Origin: CAVQDV01 sp963711375
Lineage (GTDB): Bacteria > Pseudomonadota > Gammaproteobacteria > Coxiellales > Coxiellaceae
Direction: 5' to 3'
DNA length: 64,000 nt
Assembly: GCA_963711375.1 (NCBI GenBank)
Contig: CAVQDV010000005.1
Coordinates: 2,232,001-2,296,000 of the forward strand
Under the pieces are notes generated by a model that saw only the letters and a program-made list of their open reading frames with translations, was not told the origin of the DNA and searched no databases. Position numbers and translations under genes: made by a program. Positions 1-9,499 of this stretch are shown piece by piece (the first letter of the stretch is position 1; every line of letters starts with the position of its first letter).

Positions 1-999
1 TGGGTTGATTCTCGATGGTATTCTAAAAAGAGTCCTTTTTATTGGAAGCTTTTAGTGCCTGCAGAGGGTATCTATCGGGGTGTTATCAGACTTCGAAGGG
101 CCTGCTATCGCAGGAACATTTTTAAATCGCATCGCTTACCCGTCCCGGTTATTGTGGTGGGAAATATTACGGTGGGCGGCGTTGGAAAAACTCCGTTAAC
201 CGCAGCACTACTCGAATTTTTGAAAAAAAATAATTTCCGTCCAGGAATTATTTCCAGAGGGTATAAAGGCAAAGCCGCTTCTTGGCCCCAAATCGTGGAT
301 GAAAATTCAAACCCGATTTTGCTTGGTGATGAGCCAGTATTATTAGCTCAAAAAACGGCTTCTCCAGTGGTGGTTGGGCCAAATCGAGTTCTGGCTGCTA
401 AGAAATTGCTGGAAAAATTTAATGTTAACCTCATCATTTCAGACGATGGATTGCAACATTATGCTCTAGAGCGTGATATTGAAATTGCCGTCATCGATGG
501 TGAGCGTCAATTTGGAAATGGGCATTGTCTGCCGTTTGGCCCATTGCGCGAGCCTCAAAAACGCTTAGAAACAGCCGATTTTATCGTGATAAATGGAGAG
601 ACTAAATTCTCTTCAGAGTATAAAATGAAATATCAAATAGCCGATTTATTTTGTTTACAAAATCCTCAGGAAAGAAAATCCCTATCTGAATTTAAAAATA
701 CTACAGTGCATGCCTTTGCAGGCATAGGCAATCCAAAACGATTTTTTCAAACCTTGCAGGAAAATGGTCTTACTATCATCGAGCATCCTTTACCGGATCA
801 TCACCATTACCAGCCCGAGGATTTCGACAAAATTCCATCAGATGAAATCATCATCATGACAGAAAAAGATGCGATAAAATGCCGATTTTTAAAAAACCCT
901 AAAGCCTGGGTTTTGCCCATTCAAGCGGAACTTTCCCAAGAATTTTTTTTGGACCTCCTAAAAAAATTGAAAGGACTCAATTACAGGAGTTCCTACTGA
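1..999 (+). CDS. lpxK: Tetraacyldisaccharide 4'-kinase LpxK (5' end outside window)
   Basis: LpxK phosphorylates the 4' position of the lipid A disaccharide precursor at the inner membrane, a late step of lipid A synthesis. The reading frame is open from base 1, and the residues before the GTG at 55 read like the usual LpxK N-terminus (WYSKKSPFYWKLLVP), so the gene starts before the window and GTG55 is not the real start. The Walker A loop is seen as VGNITVGGVGKTPL, followed by ISRGYKG, GDEPVLLA and SDDGLQH, all typical of the family. The visible part is 332 residues, about the normal full length of LpxK. It is followed by a gap of about 95 bp that carries the fadE promoter. Confidence 0.95.
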   Translation, partial: WVDSRWYSKKSPFYWKLLVPAEGIYRGVIRLRRACYRRNIFKSHRLPVPVIVVGNITVGGVGKTPLTAALLEFLKKNNFRPGIISRGYKGKAASWPQIVDENSNPILLGDEPVLLAQKTASPVVVGPNRVLAAKKLLEKFNVNLIISDDGLQHYALERDIEIAVIDGERQFGNGHCLPFGPLREPQKRLETADFIVINGETKFSSEYKMKYQIADLFCLQNPQERKSLSEFKNTTVHAFAGIGNPKRFFQTLQENGLTIIEHPLPDHHHYQPEDFDKIPSDEIIIMTEKDAIKCRFLKNPKAWVLPIQAELSQEFFLDLLKKLKGLNYRSSY

Positions 1000-1033
1000 A
1001 AGATACGCATATTATCCATCAAAATCCCGAAAA

Positions 1034-1062
1034 TTGCATATCCTCTGTAGGCACCTTATACT
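1034..1062 (+). promoter_or_regulatory. Sigma-70 type promoter of fadE
   Basis: TTGCAT (1034-1039) and TATACT (1057-1062) are separated by 17 bp, close to the sigma-70 consensus. The site lies 32 bp before the fadE start codon, which has its own GAGGG ribosome binding site at 1083-1087. It would give fadE and probably fadD transcription independent of lpxK. Confidence 0.6.
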
Positions 1063-1093
1063 GTAGATAGGATCACATTGCAGAGGGAATTGT

Positions 1094-3508
1094 ATGTTGT
1101 TAATTTGGTGGATTTGTTTTTTAGCGATTTTGTTTACTCTTAGCTTTTTAAGGGCTTCTTTAAGGGTATGGGCTGTTGCTCTTGGCGCTTTTTTGTTAGT
1201 CATCAGTTACCTAAGCCATTTTCATCCTTTTTGGATTGGTCTTGATTGGGTGATTTTCGCGGCAGTTTTTATCCCACTGCTCATTACACCGCTTCGTCGA
1301 CTATTGCTCACTCATCATATTCTTAAGGTGTATCGCAATGCGATGCCAACCTTGTCAGAAACGGAAAAGCAGGCCCTAACAGCAGGAACCGTTGGTTGGA
1401 CAAAAGATCTTTTTTCCGGTATGCCAGATTGGCAAATATTGCTTCAAATGAAAAAACCCACCTTATCAACACTTGAAAAAGAATTTTTAGATGGTCCAAC
1501 AGAAGAGCTCTGTACCATGATCGATAACTGGTCCATTAGCCAAAGTATGCAAGTTCCGGAGGAAGTGCTTAGTTTTATTAAAAATCACGGTTTTTTTGGG
1601 ATGATTATTCCCAAGCAATATGGTGGCTTGGAATTTTCGGCGTATGCGCATTCTGAAGTCATTACAAAAATTTGTTCCATCAGCACCGCTGTTGGAACGA
1701 TTGTATCTGTCCCGAATTCTTTAGGACCCGCTGAATTGCTATTGCATTACGGAACAGAGGAACAAAAAAATTATTATTTGCCTCGTTTAGCAAAAGGGGA
1801 AGAAATACCCTGTTTTGCTTTGACAAGCCCAGTGGCTGGATCGGACGCGGGCTCTATTGAAGACTTTGGAATTGTGTTCGTAAAAGATGGAAAGCCTCAT
1901 TTAAAATTAACCTGGAAGAAACGTTATATTACTTTGGCTCCAATTGCGACGGTTATTGGTTTGGCTTTTAAATTATACGATCCTGATAAAATCTTGGGCC
2001 CTGAATTAGATCGAGGCATTACTTGTGCCTTAATTCCTGCCGATACAGAGGGCGTTATCCACGGAAATCGACATTACCCACTTCACTCCGCATTTCCAAA
2101 TGGGCCTACCGAGGGTCATGAGGTTATTATTTCTCTCGATGCCATTATCGGTGGAGAAAAAATGATTGGCCAGGGCTGGTTAATGCTGATGGAATGTTTA
2201 GCCGCTGGCAGAGCGATTTCATTGCCTTCAATGGCCACTGGCAGTTCTCGCATGGGGGCTTTGGCTAGTGGTGCTTATGGGCGCGCTCGTCGACAATTCA
2301 ATACCTATATCGGGAATTTTGGTGGTGTAAAGCAATCCCTAGCCTATATAGGGGGTTACGCCTATGCGGGTAATGCTTTGCGAGTTTTTACAGTGAATTT
2401 AATTGATCAAGGCGAAAAACCCGCTGTCGCCGGCGCCATTAGTAAATATCATGCCACGGAGTATGGTCGTGCAGTAGGTCATCACGCCATGGATGTACAT
2501 GGTGGCAAAGGGATTTGTATGGGGCCAAATAATTATTTGGCGCAAGCCTATATGGAAAGTCCAATTGCGATTACTGTGGAAGGCGCCAATATTCTAACGC
2601 GCTCAATGATTATTTTTGGTCAGGGCGCGATTCGTTGTCATCCTTACGTTTTACCAGAAATGATGGCAGCCCAAGATCCTGATCCAGTAAGCAGTTTACA
2701 GAAATTTGATAAGGAAATTTTCGGACATTTTGGCTATTTAATTAGCAATTTTTCACGTGCATTTTTGTTGGGCTTAACCGATGGTCGCCTGGCGACAGTG
2801 CCTAAGGGTCCCTTTAAAAGATTTTACCAAAAATTCTCGCGTTACAGTGCTGTGCTTGGATTTGTTTCTGATGTTTGCATGATTTCGATCGGTGGCGCCC
2901 TAAAACGCCGTGAAAAATTATCGGCGCGTTTAGGGGATTTGCTGAGTTATGTGTACGTTGGCAGTGCCGTGCTGAAATATTATGAAGATCACAATCGCGA
3001 AGATAATCCCGATGAAATTAAAGTCGTCCAGTGGATTTGTGAGGATATACTCAGTCGTCTTCAGATTTCTCTAGATGAATTACTCCATAATTTACCAAAT
3101 CGGTACGTGGCCTTTTTCTTGCGCCTTATTACCTTGCCATTTGGTAAAAACTATCGACCACCGCATGATACCTTAACGAATGATGTTTCGGATTTGCTAT
3201 CGATGCCGAGTGTGTTGCGTGATCGTTTGGCCGAAAATATTTTTATAACGCCAACACCGAATAATAAAATTGGTGAGTTTAACAGTATTTTACCGGATAT
3301 TATTTCGGTTGAACCTTTGTATTCTAAAATCAATCGGGCAGCCAATGAAGGTAAAATATTTGGAAAAACTTATTTAGAACGGATTGATGCGGCTGAAGAA
3401 GCCAAAATCATTGATCCCGATCAAAGCCAAAAATTAAGGGAAGTTTATGCACTTCGCATGAAATTTATTGATGTGGATGATTTCCCTCCAGACTTTTTTA
3501 GACAGTAG
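1094..3508 (+). CDS. fadE: Acyl-CoA dehydrogenase FadE, long form
   Basis: Catalyses the first oxidation step of fatty-acid beta-oxidation (acyl-CoA to trans-2-enoyl-CoA) with FAD. At 804 residues it matches the long gammaproteobacterial FadE (about 814 in E. coli) rather than the ordinary 380-residue enzymes. Residues 1-70 form hydrophobic segments, as in FadE, which suggests membrane association. The dehydrogenase core contains KQYGGLEFSAYAHSEV, FALTSPVAGSDAGS and GGKGICMGPNNYL; Glu496 in ITVEGANILTR is the likely catalytic base by analogy with E. coli. A long C-terminal extension follows. GAGGG lies upstream of the ATG. fadD begins 15 bp after the stop, so the two are probably co-transcribed. 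Confidence 0.95.
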   Translation: MLLIWWICFLAILFTLSFLRASLRVWAVALGAFLLVISYLSHFHPFWIGLDWVIFAAVFIPLLITPLRRLLLTHHILKVYRNAMPTLSETEKQALTAGTVGWTKDLFSGMPDWQILLQMKKPTLSTLEKEFLDGPTEELCTMIDNWSISQSMQVPEEVLSFIKNHGFFGMIIPKQYGGLEFSAYAHSEVITKICSISTAVGTIVSVPNSLGPAELLLHYGTEEQKNYYLPRLAKGEEIPCFALTSPVAGSDAGSIEDFGIVFVKDGKPHLKLTWKKRYITLAPIATVIGLAFKLYDPDKILGPELDRGITCALIPADTEGVIHGNRHYPLHSAFPNGPTEGHEVIISLDAIIGGEKMIGQGWLMLMECLAAGRAISLPSMATGSSRMGALASGAYGRARRQFNTYIGNFGGVKQSLAYIGGYAYAGNALRVFTVNLIDQGEKPAVAGAISKYHATEYGRAVGHHAMDVHGGKGICMGPNNYLAQAYMESPIAITVEGANILTRSMIIFGQGAIRCHPYVLPEMMAAQDPDPVSSLQKFDKEIFGHFGYLISNFSRAFLLGLTDGRLATVPKGPFKRFYQKFSRYSAVLGFVSDVCMISIGGALKRREKLSARLGDLLSYVYVGSAVLKYYEDHNREDNPDEIKVVQWICEDILSRLQISLDELLHNLPNRYVAFFLRLITLPFGKNYRPPHDTLTNDVSDLLSMPSVLRDRLAENIFITPTPNNKIGEFNSILPDIISVEPLYSKINRAANEGKIFGKTYLERIDAAEEAKIIDPDQSQKLREVYALRMKFIDVDDFPPDFFRQ

Positions 3509-3523
3509 GCACAAGGAGTTTTC

Positions 3524-5209
3524 ATGGAGCAAATTTGGTTTTCCAGTTATCCGCATGGCGTGCCAGGAAGCATCAATCCAGATGAGTATTCTTCCATTGG
3601 TGAAATGTTTGAGAAATATACTGAGAAATTCATCGATAATATCGCATATACTAATTTTGGTACTGAGTTTACTTATCGTGATTTGCGGGAAAAAACAGAA
3701 GTTTTAGCGGCTTATTTTCAGAATGATCTCAAGCTTCAAAAAGGCGATCGAATCGCGATCATGTTGCCAAATGTTTTACAGTATCCCGTGGCTATTTTTG
3801 CGGCTCTTCGTTTAGGATTGGTCATTGTCAATATTAATCCTCTTTATACTGGGCGTGAGGTAAAATTTAATCTACGAGACTCTGGCGCAAAAACGATTAT
3901 TATTCTAGAGAACTTTGCGCATACTTTGGGCGAAGTTTACAAAGACACTCCTCATCTTAAACATATTATTGTGGCTAAAATTGGGGATTTATTGGGTGGT
4001 TTAAAAGGACCGATCTACAATTTAGTCGCAAAGTATGTTAAAAAAATGGTGCCTAAATGGGACATTCCTGGCATCATTTGGTTTACCGACGCGCTTGCAA
4101 AAGGTGCTAATTTAAAATTGAATCCTGTTAAGGTTAGGGGTGAAGATCTCGCTTTTTTGCAATACACGGGCGGTACTACTGGAGTTCCAAAAGGGGCTGA
4201 GTTGACCCATCGAAATATGATAGCGAATACATTGCAGTCTTTGGCGTGGTTTCGGTCGGACACGAATCTTTTGCTGGGTAAAGAAGTGGCCTTAGGTGCC
4301 TTGCCCCTGTATCACATTTTTGCCTTGACGGTCTGCATTTTTGTTTTTATGAGTATTGGTTCAAAATGTGTGCTCATTACCAATCCTCGTGATATTCCAG
4401 ATTTTATTAAGCAACTCCATAAAGAGCCTGTAACTCTTTTTATTGGGTTAAATACTTTATTTATAGCACTTATGCATAATCCAAATGTTGGCAAAGCCAA
4501 TTTAGACAAAGTAAAAATGACATTAGCGGGGGGAACAGCAACATTTCATGATATTTCGGATCAGTGGCAGAAATTAACAGGGAGACCTGTTATTCAAGGC
4601 TATGGTTTAACCGAGGCTAGTCCAGTGGTTTTAGTGAATCCTCTGCAATCCAAGAGTTTTAATGGCAGTGCTGGCTTGCCGCTTCCAAGCACAGAAATTG
4701 AAATTCGGGATGACAATGGAAAAGCCCTACCATTGGGGCAAGAGGGTGAACTTTGGGTTAAAGGGCCTCAAGTAATGAGGGGATACTGGCAAAAAGAAGA
4801 AGAAACTAAAAAAGTTATTGATGCCAATGGTTGGCTTGCCACCGGTGATATTGCCCGCGTGGATGAGCGTGGCTTTGTGTTCATTGTGGATCGTAAAAAA
4901 GACTTAATTATTGTTTCAGGCTTTAATGTATTTCCAAATGAATTGGAAGATGTGATCTCAAGTCTTCCGGGCGTGAAGGAAGTGGCCGCCATTGGCATTC
5001 CCAGTAGTCAAACCGGCGAGGCGATTAAAGTGTATATCGTCAAAAAAGATCCCAATTTAACCGAAGCAGAGGTAATAGCCTTTTGTCGTAAAAATTTGAC
5101 GGGCTATAAAATTCCAAAAATTGTCGAATTTGTAGAAGAATTACCAAAAACTCCAGTAGGAAAAGTCCTCAGACGTTTGTTAAGGGAAAATAATGTGTCC
5201 CCGCCGTAA
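3524..5209 (+). CDS. fadD: Long-chain fatty acid--CoA ligase FadD
   Basis: Activates long-chain fatty acids to acyl-CoA with ATP, feeding the FadE enzyme encoded just upstream. The 561-residue length equals E. coli FadD. The AMP-binding signature is YTGGTTGVPKGAELTHRN, followed by GYGLTEASPV, the adenylate-binding TGDIARVDERGF, and the C-terminal DRKKDLIIVSGFNVFPNELE with the catalytic lysine near GKVLRR. The ATG is preceded by AAGGAG at good spacing. The fadE-fadD pair suggests that host or environmental lipids are a carbon source. Confidence 0.95.
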   Translation: MEQIWFSSYPHGVPGSINPDEYSSIGEMFEKYTEKFIDNIAYTNFGTEFTYRDLREKTEVLAAYFQNDLKLQKGDRIAIMLPNVLQYPVAIFAALRLGLVIVNINPLYTGREVKFNLRDSGAKTIIILENFAHTLGEVYKDTPHLKHIIVAKIGDLLGGLKGPIYNLVAKYVKKMVPKWDIPGIIWFTDALAKGANLKLNPVKVRGEDLAFLQYTGGTTGVPKGAELTHRNMIANTLQSLAWFRSDTNLLLGKEVALGALPLYHIFALTVCIFVFMSIGSKCVLITNPRDIPDFIKQLHKEPVTLFIGLNTLFIALMHNPNVGKANLDKVKMTLAGGTATFHDISDQWQKLTGRPVIQGYGLTEASPVVLVNPLQSKSFNGSAGLPLPSTEIEIRDDNGKALPLGQEGELWVKGPQVMRGYWQKEEETKKVIDANGWLATGDIARVDERGFVFIVDRKKDLIIVSGFNVFPNELEDVISSLPGVKEVAAIGIPSSQTGEAIKVYIVKKDPNLTEAEVIAFCRKNLTGYKIPKIVEFVEELPKTPVGKVLRRLLRENNVSPP

Positions 5210-5265
5210 ATTCTGGGCAAGCCAGCCGCTTGTTTTAAGCACTAAAGTTCTATAAAATCACCCCC

Positions 5266-6534
5266 ATGAAAAGACACAAAACGCTAAGCGTAGCTGTCGA
5301 TCACATTAGCATCGGTGGAGATGCTCCGATCGTCGTTCAATCCATGACAGACACCGACACCGCAAATGCGGCAGCCACGGTTGAGCAAACCCGAGCTTTG
5401 GCGAATGCCGGTTCAGAACTGGTTCGTATCACAGTGAATACGCCAGAAGCCGCCTCCCAAGTTGCTGCAATCCGCCGGGCATTGGATGAGCAAGGCTGCC
5501 ACGTTCCGCTGGTAGGCGATTTCCATTACAACGGCCATCGTCTTTTAACCGAATACCCCGACTGTGCAAAAGCCTTGGCAAAATACCGAATTAATCCGGG
5601 CAATGTGGGTTTTGGAGATAAAAAAGACGATCAATTTAACTCGATGATAGATGTCGCGATAAAAAATGATAAAGCCGTTCGCATCGGTGTAAATTGGGGT
5701 AGCCTCGATAAATCTTTAGTCGTCCACATGATGGACGAAAATGCCCGTTCAAAAAATCCAAAAAGTTCACAGGAAATTGTTCGCGAAGCCTTGGTGGTCT
5801 CTTCATTAACCAGCGCAGAAGCCGCGGTTAAAAGAGGATTGGCAGCAAATAAAATTGTGATCTCTGCAAAAGTCTCTGCCGTTCAAGATTTAATTGCCGT
5901 TTACCAATTATTAGCCGAACGTTGTGAATATGCTTTGCACTTGGGATTAACGGAAGCAGGTATGGGTTCGAAGGGTATTGTGGCTTCAAGTATCGGGATG
6001 GGTATTTTATTGCAAAATGGAATTGGTGACACTATTCGCACTTCTTTGACACCAGAACCTGGTGCTGCACGCGAACAAGAAGTAATCGTTTCTCAGCAGA
6101 TTTTGCAAACCATGGGACTAAGATCTTTTTCCCCAATGGTGACCTCCTGCCCAGGTTGCGGTCGAACAACGAGCTCATTTTTCCGAGAGCTAACACAGCA
6201 AGTCGATCAATTTATTCGTACTAAAATGCCGACATGGCGTAAAAATTATATCGGTGTTGAAAATCTGCAGCTAGCCGTTATGGGTTGCATCGTTAATGGC
6301 CCTGGCGAAAGTAAGCACGCGAATATCGGCATCAGCTTACCAGGAACAGGCGAGGCTCCAGCAGCTCCCGTATTCATGGACGGCGAAAAAGTCGCCACCC
6401 TGCGCGGCGAAAATATCACCGAACAATATCTAAAATTAATCGAAGAATACGTAGACAAACATTACGCGAAAAGAGCTCAAAATCTTCCAGAGCACACTTT
6501 ATCTAAAGAAGAGAAAAGCGAAGCCGTTTTTTGA
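5266..6534 (+). CDS. ispG: 4-hydroxy-3-methylbut-2-enyl diphosphate synthase IspG (GcpE)
   Basis: IspG converts methylerythritol cyclodiphosphate to HMBPP in the MEP isoprenoid pathway with a [4Fe-4S] cluster. The N-terminal TIM-barrel part has VVQSMTDTDTANAAATVEQ and GDFHYNGH; the cluster cysteines are in SCPGCGRT and MGCIVNGPGE. The 422-residue length exceeds the 372 of E. coli and matches the slightly longer forms of other proteobacteria. The stop codon lies in the loop of the downstream terminator hairpin. Its presence indicates a MEP rather than a purely mevalonate-based route, although the other MEP genes are not in the window. Confidence 0.95.
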   Translation: MKRHKTLSVAVDHISIGGDAPIVVQSMTDTDTANAAATVEQTRALANAGSELVRITVNTPEAASQVAAIRRALDEQGCHVPLVGDFHYNGHRLLTEYPDCAKALAKYRINPGNVGFGDKKDDQFNSMIDVAIKNDKAVRIGVNWGSLDKSLVVHMMDENARSKNPKSSQEIVREALVVSSLTSAEAAVKRGLAANKIVISAKVSAVQDLIAVYQLLAERCEYALHLGLTEAGMGSKGIVASSIGMGILLQNGIGDTIRTSLTPEPGAAREQEVIVSQQILQTMGLRSFSPMVTSCPGCGRTTSSFFRELTQQVDQFIRTKMPTWRKNYIGVENLQLAVMGCIVNGPGESKHANIGISLPGTGEAPAAPVFMDGEKVATLRGENITEQYLKLIEEYVDKHYAKRAQNLPEHTLSKEEKSEAVF

Positions 6535-6550
6535 AGGCTTCGCCGTTTTT
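6518..6550 (+). terminator. Rho-independent terminator of ispG
   Basis: GCGAAGCC (6518-6525) pairs with GGCTTCGC (6536-6543), followed by CGTTTTT. The left arm lies inside the last codons of ispG and the stop codon is in the loop. It also separates ispG from the convergent HdeD-like gene. Confidence 0.75.
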
Positions 6551-6568
6551 CATTGCTGCAGAAATAGA

Positions 6569-7090
6569 TTACTTATTCAAAACAAATCCCAAGGCGCATA
6601 GAGCAATTCCGTAAAGCATTAGGTTGATGCCGAATAAAATCCCTAAAATTACGAGGGAACTCGTTGGCCAGCTGGCGATAATGAAGATCGCAAGCAGGAG
6701 GGTAATGATTCCTGAGAGTAGCATGATTCCCCAGTTGGCATTAAGTTTCTTGAACTGAAAAGAAAGCAGAATTTCCATTAGGCCATGCGAGATAAACCAG
6801 ATGAGTAGCAGGGTAGATAATATAATCACACCATGTATGGGGTGAAAAATCATATAGCAACCAATGACAATAGCAAAAAGTGCGCCAATCAAAGGTAGCC
6901 AGAAAGCGGAATCGCCCTTATGTTGAAGTAATTGAACGAGCAGCATGAGGCCCGCCACCAATAGAATTATTCCGATAAAAATGGTGAGGCTTACGCTGGT
7001 CAGAACCGGCAGCCCAATGGCAATTAAACCGAGAATTGTGAAGATGATCCCTTGGCTAATCATCAAACTTTTGCTTTTTACATTCTTCAT
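6569..7090 (-). CDS. HdeD-family (DUF308) membrane protein
   Basis: A 173-residue integral membrane protein with about six hydrophobic helices in short pairs, for example GIIFTILGLIAIGLPVL, IFIGIILLVAGLMLLVQLL and LLSGIITLLLAIFIIASW. This spacing is typical of the HdeD/DUF308 family, whose E. coli member is linked to acid resistance; the molecular role is unknown. The start at 7090 is chosen because GGAGGAAG lies just upstream. A longer reading up to 7147 would add a hydrophilic tail and lacks a good ribosome binding site. It is convergent with ispG and followed upstream by the acetoacetyl-CoA synthetase gene on the same strand. Confidence 0.8.
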   Translation of the reverse strand: MKNVKSKSLMISQGIIFTILGLIAIGLPVLTSVSLTIFIGIILLVAGLMLLVQLLQHKGDSAFWLPLIGALFAIVIGCYMIFHPIHGVIILSTLLLIWFISHGLMEILLSFQFKKLNANWGIMLLSGIITLLLAIFIIASWPTSSLVILGILFGINLMLYGIALCALGFVLNK

Positions 7091-7160
7091 AATACCTTCC
7101 TCCTTGTTGGTATGTCTTAATTGTAACATCAAGATCATTCTCAGCAAAGCGTGAGGGATA

Positions 7161-9110
7161 TTAATTTACCTTTAACTCAGGCAATTCTTTGAAAAACTCA
7201 AGCGATTCTGGATTCAGGAGGGCATCTATATTTTTTACAGGCAAATGATGAATAATATTTTTCACCGCTAATTCCGCGATTTTTCCATTCAGAGTTTTTG
7301 GCAAGTCTGGCACAGAAATAATTTTAGCAGGAACATGATGAGGAGAAGTATTTTCCCGAATTGTGATTTTAATTTTATTTTTCAAGTCATCGCTTAGAAC
7401 TAAATTTTTTTCCAAGACAACAAATAAAATAATGCGCTCACTGCCTTCCCACATTTGTCCGACCGCGAGAGAATCCAAAACGCCATCCACCTTTTCAACT
7501 TGGTTATAAATTTCAGCTGTACCAATGCGAATTCCGCCAGGATTTAAGGTGGCATCGGAACGGCCATAAATAATTAAGCCGCCTTCCGCCGTCATTTTCG
7601 CATGGTCCCCGTGCGCCCAAACATTGGTATATTTTGCAAAATAGGCTTGATGATATTTCTCGCCCTTGGGATCATTCCAAAAATAAATGGGCTTAGAAGG
7701 AAAGCTTTTGGTACAGACCAATTCACCCGTTTCTTCCATTATTTCTTGAGCATTTTCGTTAAAAATTTTGACGTCCATGCCAAGACCTAGGCATTGAATC
7801 TGTCCTCGATACACCGGAAGAATGGGATTTCCTAAAGCAAAACACGAAATAATATCGCTGCCACCTGAAATAGAGGAAATGCGTGCCGAGGGTTTTATTT
7901 TATCGTGAATATAATCAAAACTTTCTGGCAATAAGGGTGAGCCGGTGCTTAAAAGGGTTTTCAGATTGCTGAAGGTATGCGTTTTATTTGGAATTAAATG
8001 CTCTTTTGAGCAGCTCTCAATGTATTTTGCGCCGATACCAAAAATGCTTATGCCCACTTCATCGATTAAATCAAAAAGACGAGAAGGATTGGGATGAAAA
8101 GGCGAACCATCGTATAAAATCAATGTAGAGCCCGCTTTTAAGCTGCTAACGAACCAATTCCACATCATCCAGCCACAAGTGGTGAAGAAAAATATTCTAT
8201 CTTCAGGGCTTAAATCGGTATGCAGTAATAATTCTTTGCTGTGTTGCAAAAGGGTCCCACCCGCGCCATGCACCATGCACTTTGGTTTTCCAGTGGTTCC
8301 TGAAGAATATAAAATATAGAGAGGATGATTAAAAGGAAATAGCTCAAAATTTATTTTTATTGCTGCATTTTTAGTGTTTTTTAAAATTTCAGGAAAAGCT
8401 TCTGTGTTGGGGACCGGCTCATAATTTTCATCACAGGGGATTAAAATTAATTTTTTAAGCGAGGGAAGTCGCTCACGCAATATTTTAATATGCTCAGCAT
8501 GAGAAAATAATTTTCCATTGTAACGATGAAAATCGGTGATGAATAAAATTTTAGGGCTAATCTGTTCGAAGCGATCGATTAATCCCGAAACTCCAAAATC
8601 TGGCGAGCAAGAGCTCCAAACGGCACCCAGTGATACGCTGGCTAACATGGCGACAATGGTTTCGGTTCGATTTTGCAAACAGGCCGCCACTCGATCTCCG
8701 GCCTTCAAGCCTTGCTCGATTAAATAGGCTTGTAAAATGGCAACGTGTTGATTGAGTTCGGCATAAGAAGTAATTTTTGGCGCCCCCGATTCAGCTACGG
8801 CAATGAGGGCAGGATGATTATCATCGCGCCAAAGCAGATTTTCAGCAAAATTAAGATACGAATTTTCAAACCAAGTGGATCGTTCAAAATCCAGCCCATT
8901 CGTAATCACTGGTGGATTTTTCACCCCAATAATCTCACAATAATCCCAAAGCAAATTCCAAAACACAGCATTATGTAGAACAGACCATCGTTGAAATTCA
9001 AAGTAATCCGAAAAATAAACTCGGACCTTGTGCGTTACAAAATCCATGAACCGCGCCATGTGGCTAGTGGTGAAAGCATCCGCCGGAGGTTTCCAAAGTA
9101 TCTGGTTCAT
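7161..9110 (-). CDS. aacS: Acetoacetyl-CoA synthetase
   Basis: Activates acetoacetate to acetoacetyl-CoA with ATP, so that thiolase can yield acetyl-CoA. At about 650 residues it has the family length. It carries the ACS-type N-terminal module (WSVLHNAVFWNLLWDYCEI and a WFENSYLNFAENLL segment), the AMP-binding loop YSSGTTGKPKCMVHG, CGWMMWNWFVSSL, SGGSDIISCF and the YGRSDATLNPGGIRIGTAEIY region characteristic of acetoacetate rather than acetate ligases, plus a C-terminal lysine in KTLNGKIAE. Start choice is uncertain: MNQILWKPP at 9110 fits the family N-terminus, while an in-frame ATG at 9137 would add nine residues. It fits functionally with the leucine-degradation genes at 58-62 kb. Confidence 0.92.
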   Translation of the reverse strand: MNQILWKPPADAFTTSHMARFMDFVTHKVRVYFSDYFEFQRWSVLHNAVFWNLLWDYCEIIGVKNPPVITNGLDFERSTWFENSYLNFAENLLWRDDNHPALIAVAESGAPKITSYAELNQHVAILQAYLIEQGLKAGDRVAACLQNRTETIVAMLASVSLGAVWSSCSPDFGVSGLIDRFEQISPKILFITDFHRYNGKLFSHAEHIKILRERLPSLKKLILIPCDENYEPVPNTEAFPEILKNTKNAAIKINFELFPFNHPLYILYSSGTTGKPKCMVHGAGGTLLQHSKELLLHTDLSPEDRIFFFTTCGWMMWNWFVSSLKAGSTLILYDGSPFHPNPSRLFDLIDEVGISIFGIGAKYIESCSKEHLIPNKTHTFSNLKTLLSTGSPLLPESFDYIHDKIKPSARISSISGGSDIISCFALGNPILPVYRGQIQCLGLGMDVKIFNENAQEIMEETGELVCTKSFPSKPIYFWNDPKGEKYHQAYFAKYTNVWAHGDHAKMTAEGGLIIYGRSDATLNPGGIRIGTAEIYNQVEKVDGVLDSLAVGQMWEGSERIILFVVLEKNLVLSDDLKNKIKITIRENTSPHHVPAKIISVPDLPKTLNGKIAELAVKNIIHHLPVKNIDALLNPESLEFFKELPELKVN

Positions 9111-9499
9111 TTCCACATTATAGCGCCTCTTAAGCATTCCTGAGAACAGGATTTTTGTCCCCGACTAGAAAAATCAGGGAAGCCTAAACTGCTCATTATT
9201 AGCGCTGTGATGCTCCTCAGAATTAGTTTTCTCATAGAGTATTCGCTCAAATATACCTGAAAGAATAGTCAAAATGCTTTCAGATAGCCCTTAAAGATGC
9301 CCCATAAACTGGTAATGCATTCCCACTTAACATGCGCATACTGGTAATTTATTACCAAAAGAGGGCCACTATAACGGCTTCATTTATGATATTCTTGAGA
9401 TGGGATTTATGAGTGGTGAATTCAGGTTTCCATACGGGTAAATATGACGACATCCTACTTCTTAACCAAATTTATAGGGTTTTTAAAAAGGAATCTGCT
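9111..9499. promoter_or_regulatory. 389-bp gene-free region with repeated ACTGGTAAT elements and a palindrome
   Basis: Between the divergent aacS and dikinase genes. It holds ACTGGTAAT at 9308-9316 and again at 9340-9348, 32 bp apart. The second copy is the left half of the palindrome TGGTAATTTATTACCA (9342-9357). Possible -10 hexamers are TATAAC (9370-9375) and TATGAT (9385-9390), both running toward the dikinase genes. This looks like an operator for an unknown regulator; no convincing gene was seen here. Confidence 0.4.

Noticed and set aside
55..57. GTG at 55 as start of lpxK
   Set aside because: The frame is open to base 1 and the upstream residues match the LpxK N-terminus, so the gene begins outside the window.
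1012..1203. Short - strand open frame over the fadE promoter
   Set aside because: It covers the promoter and start of fadE and has no family features.
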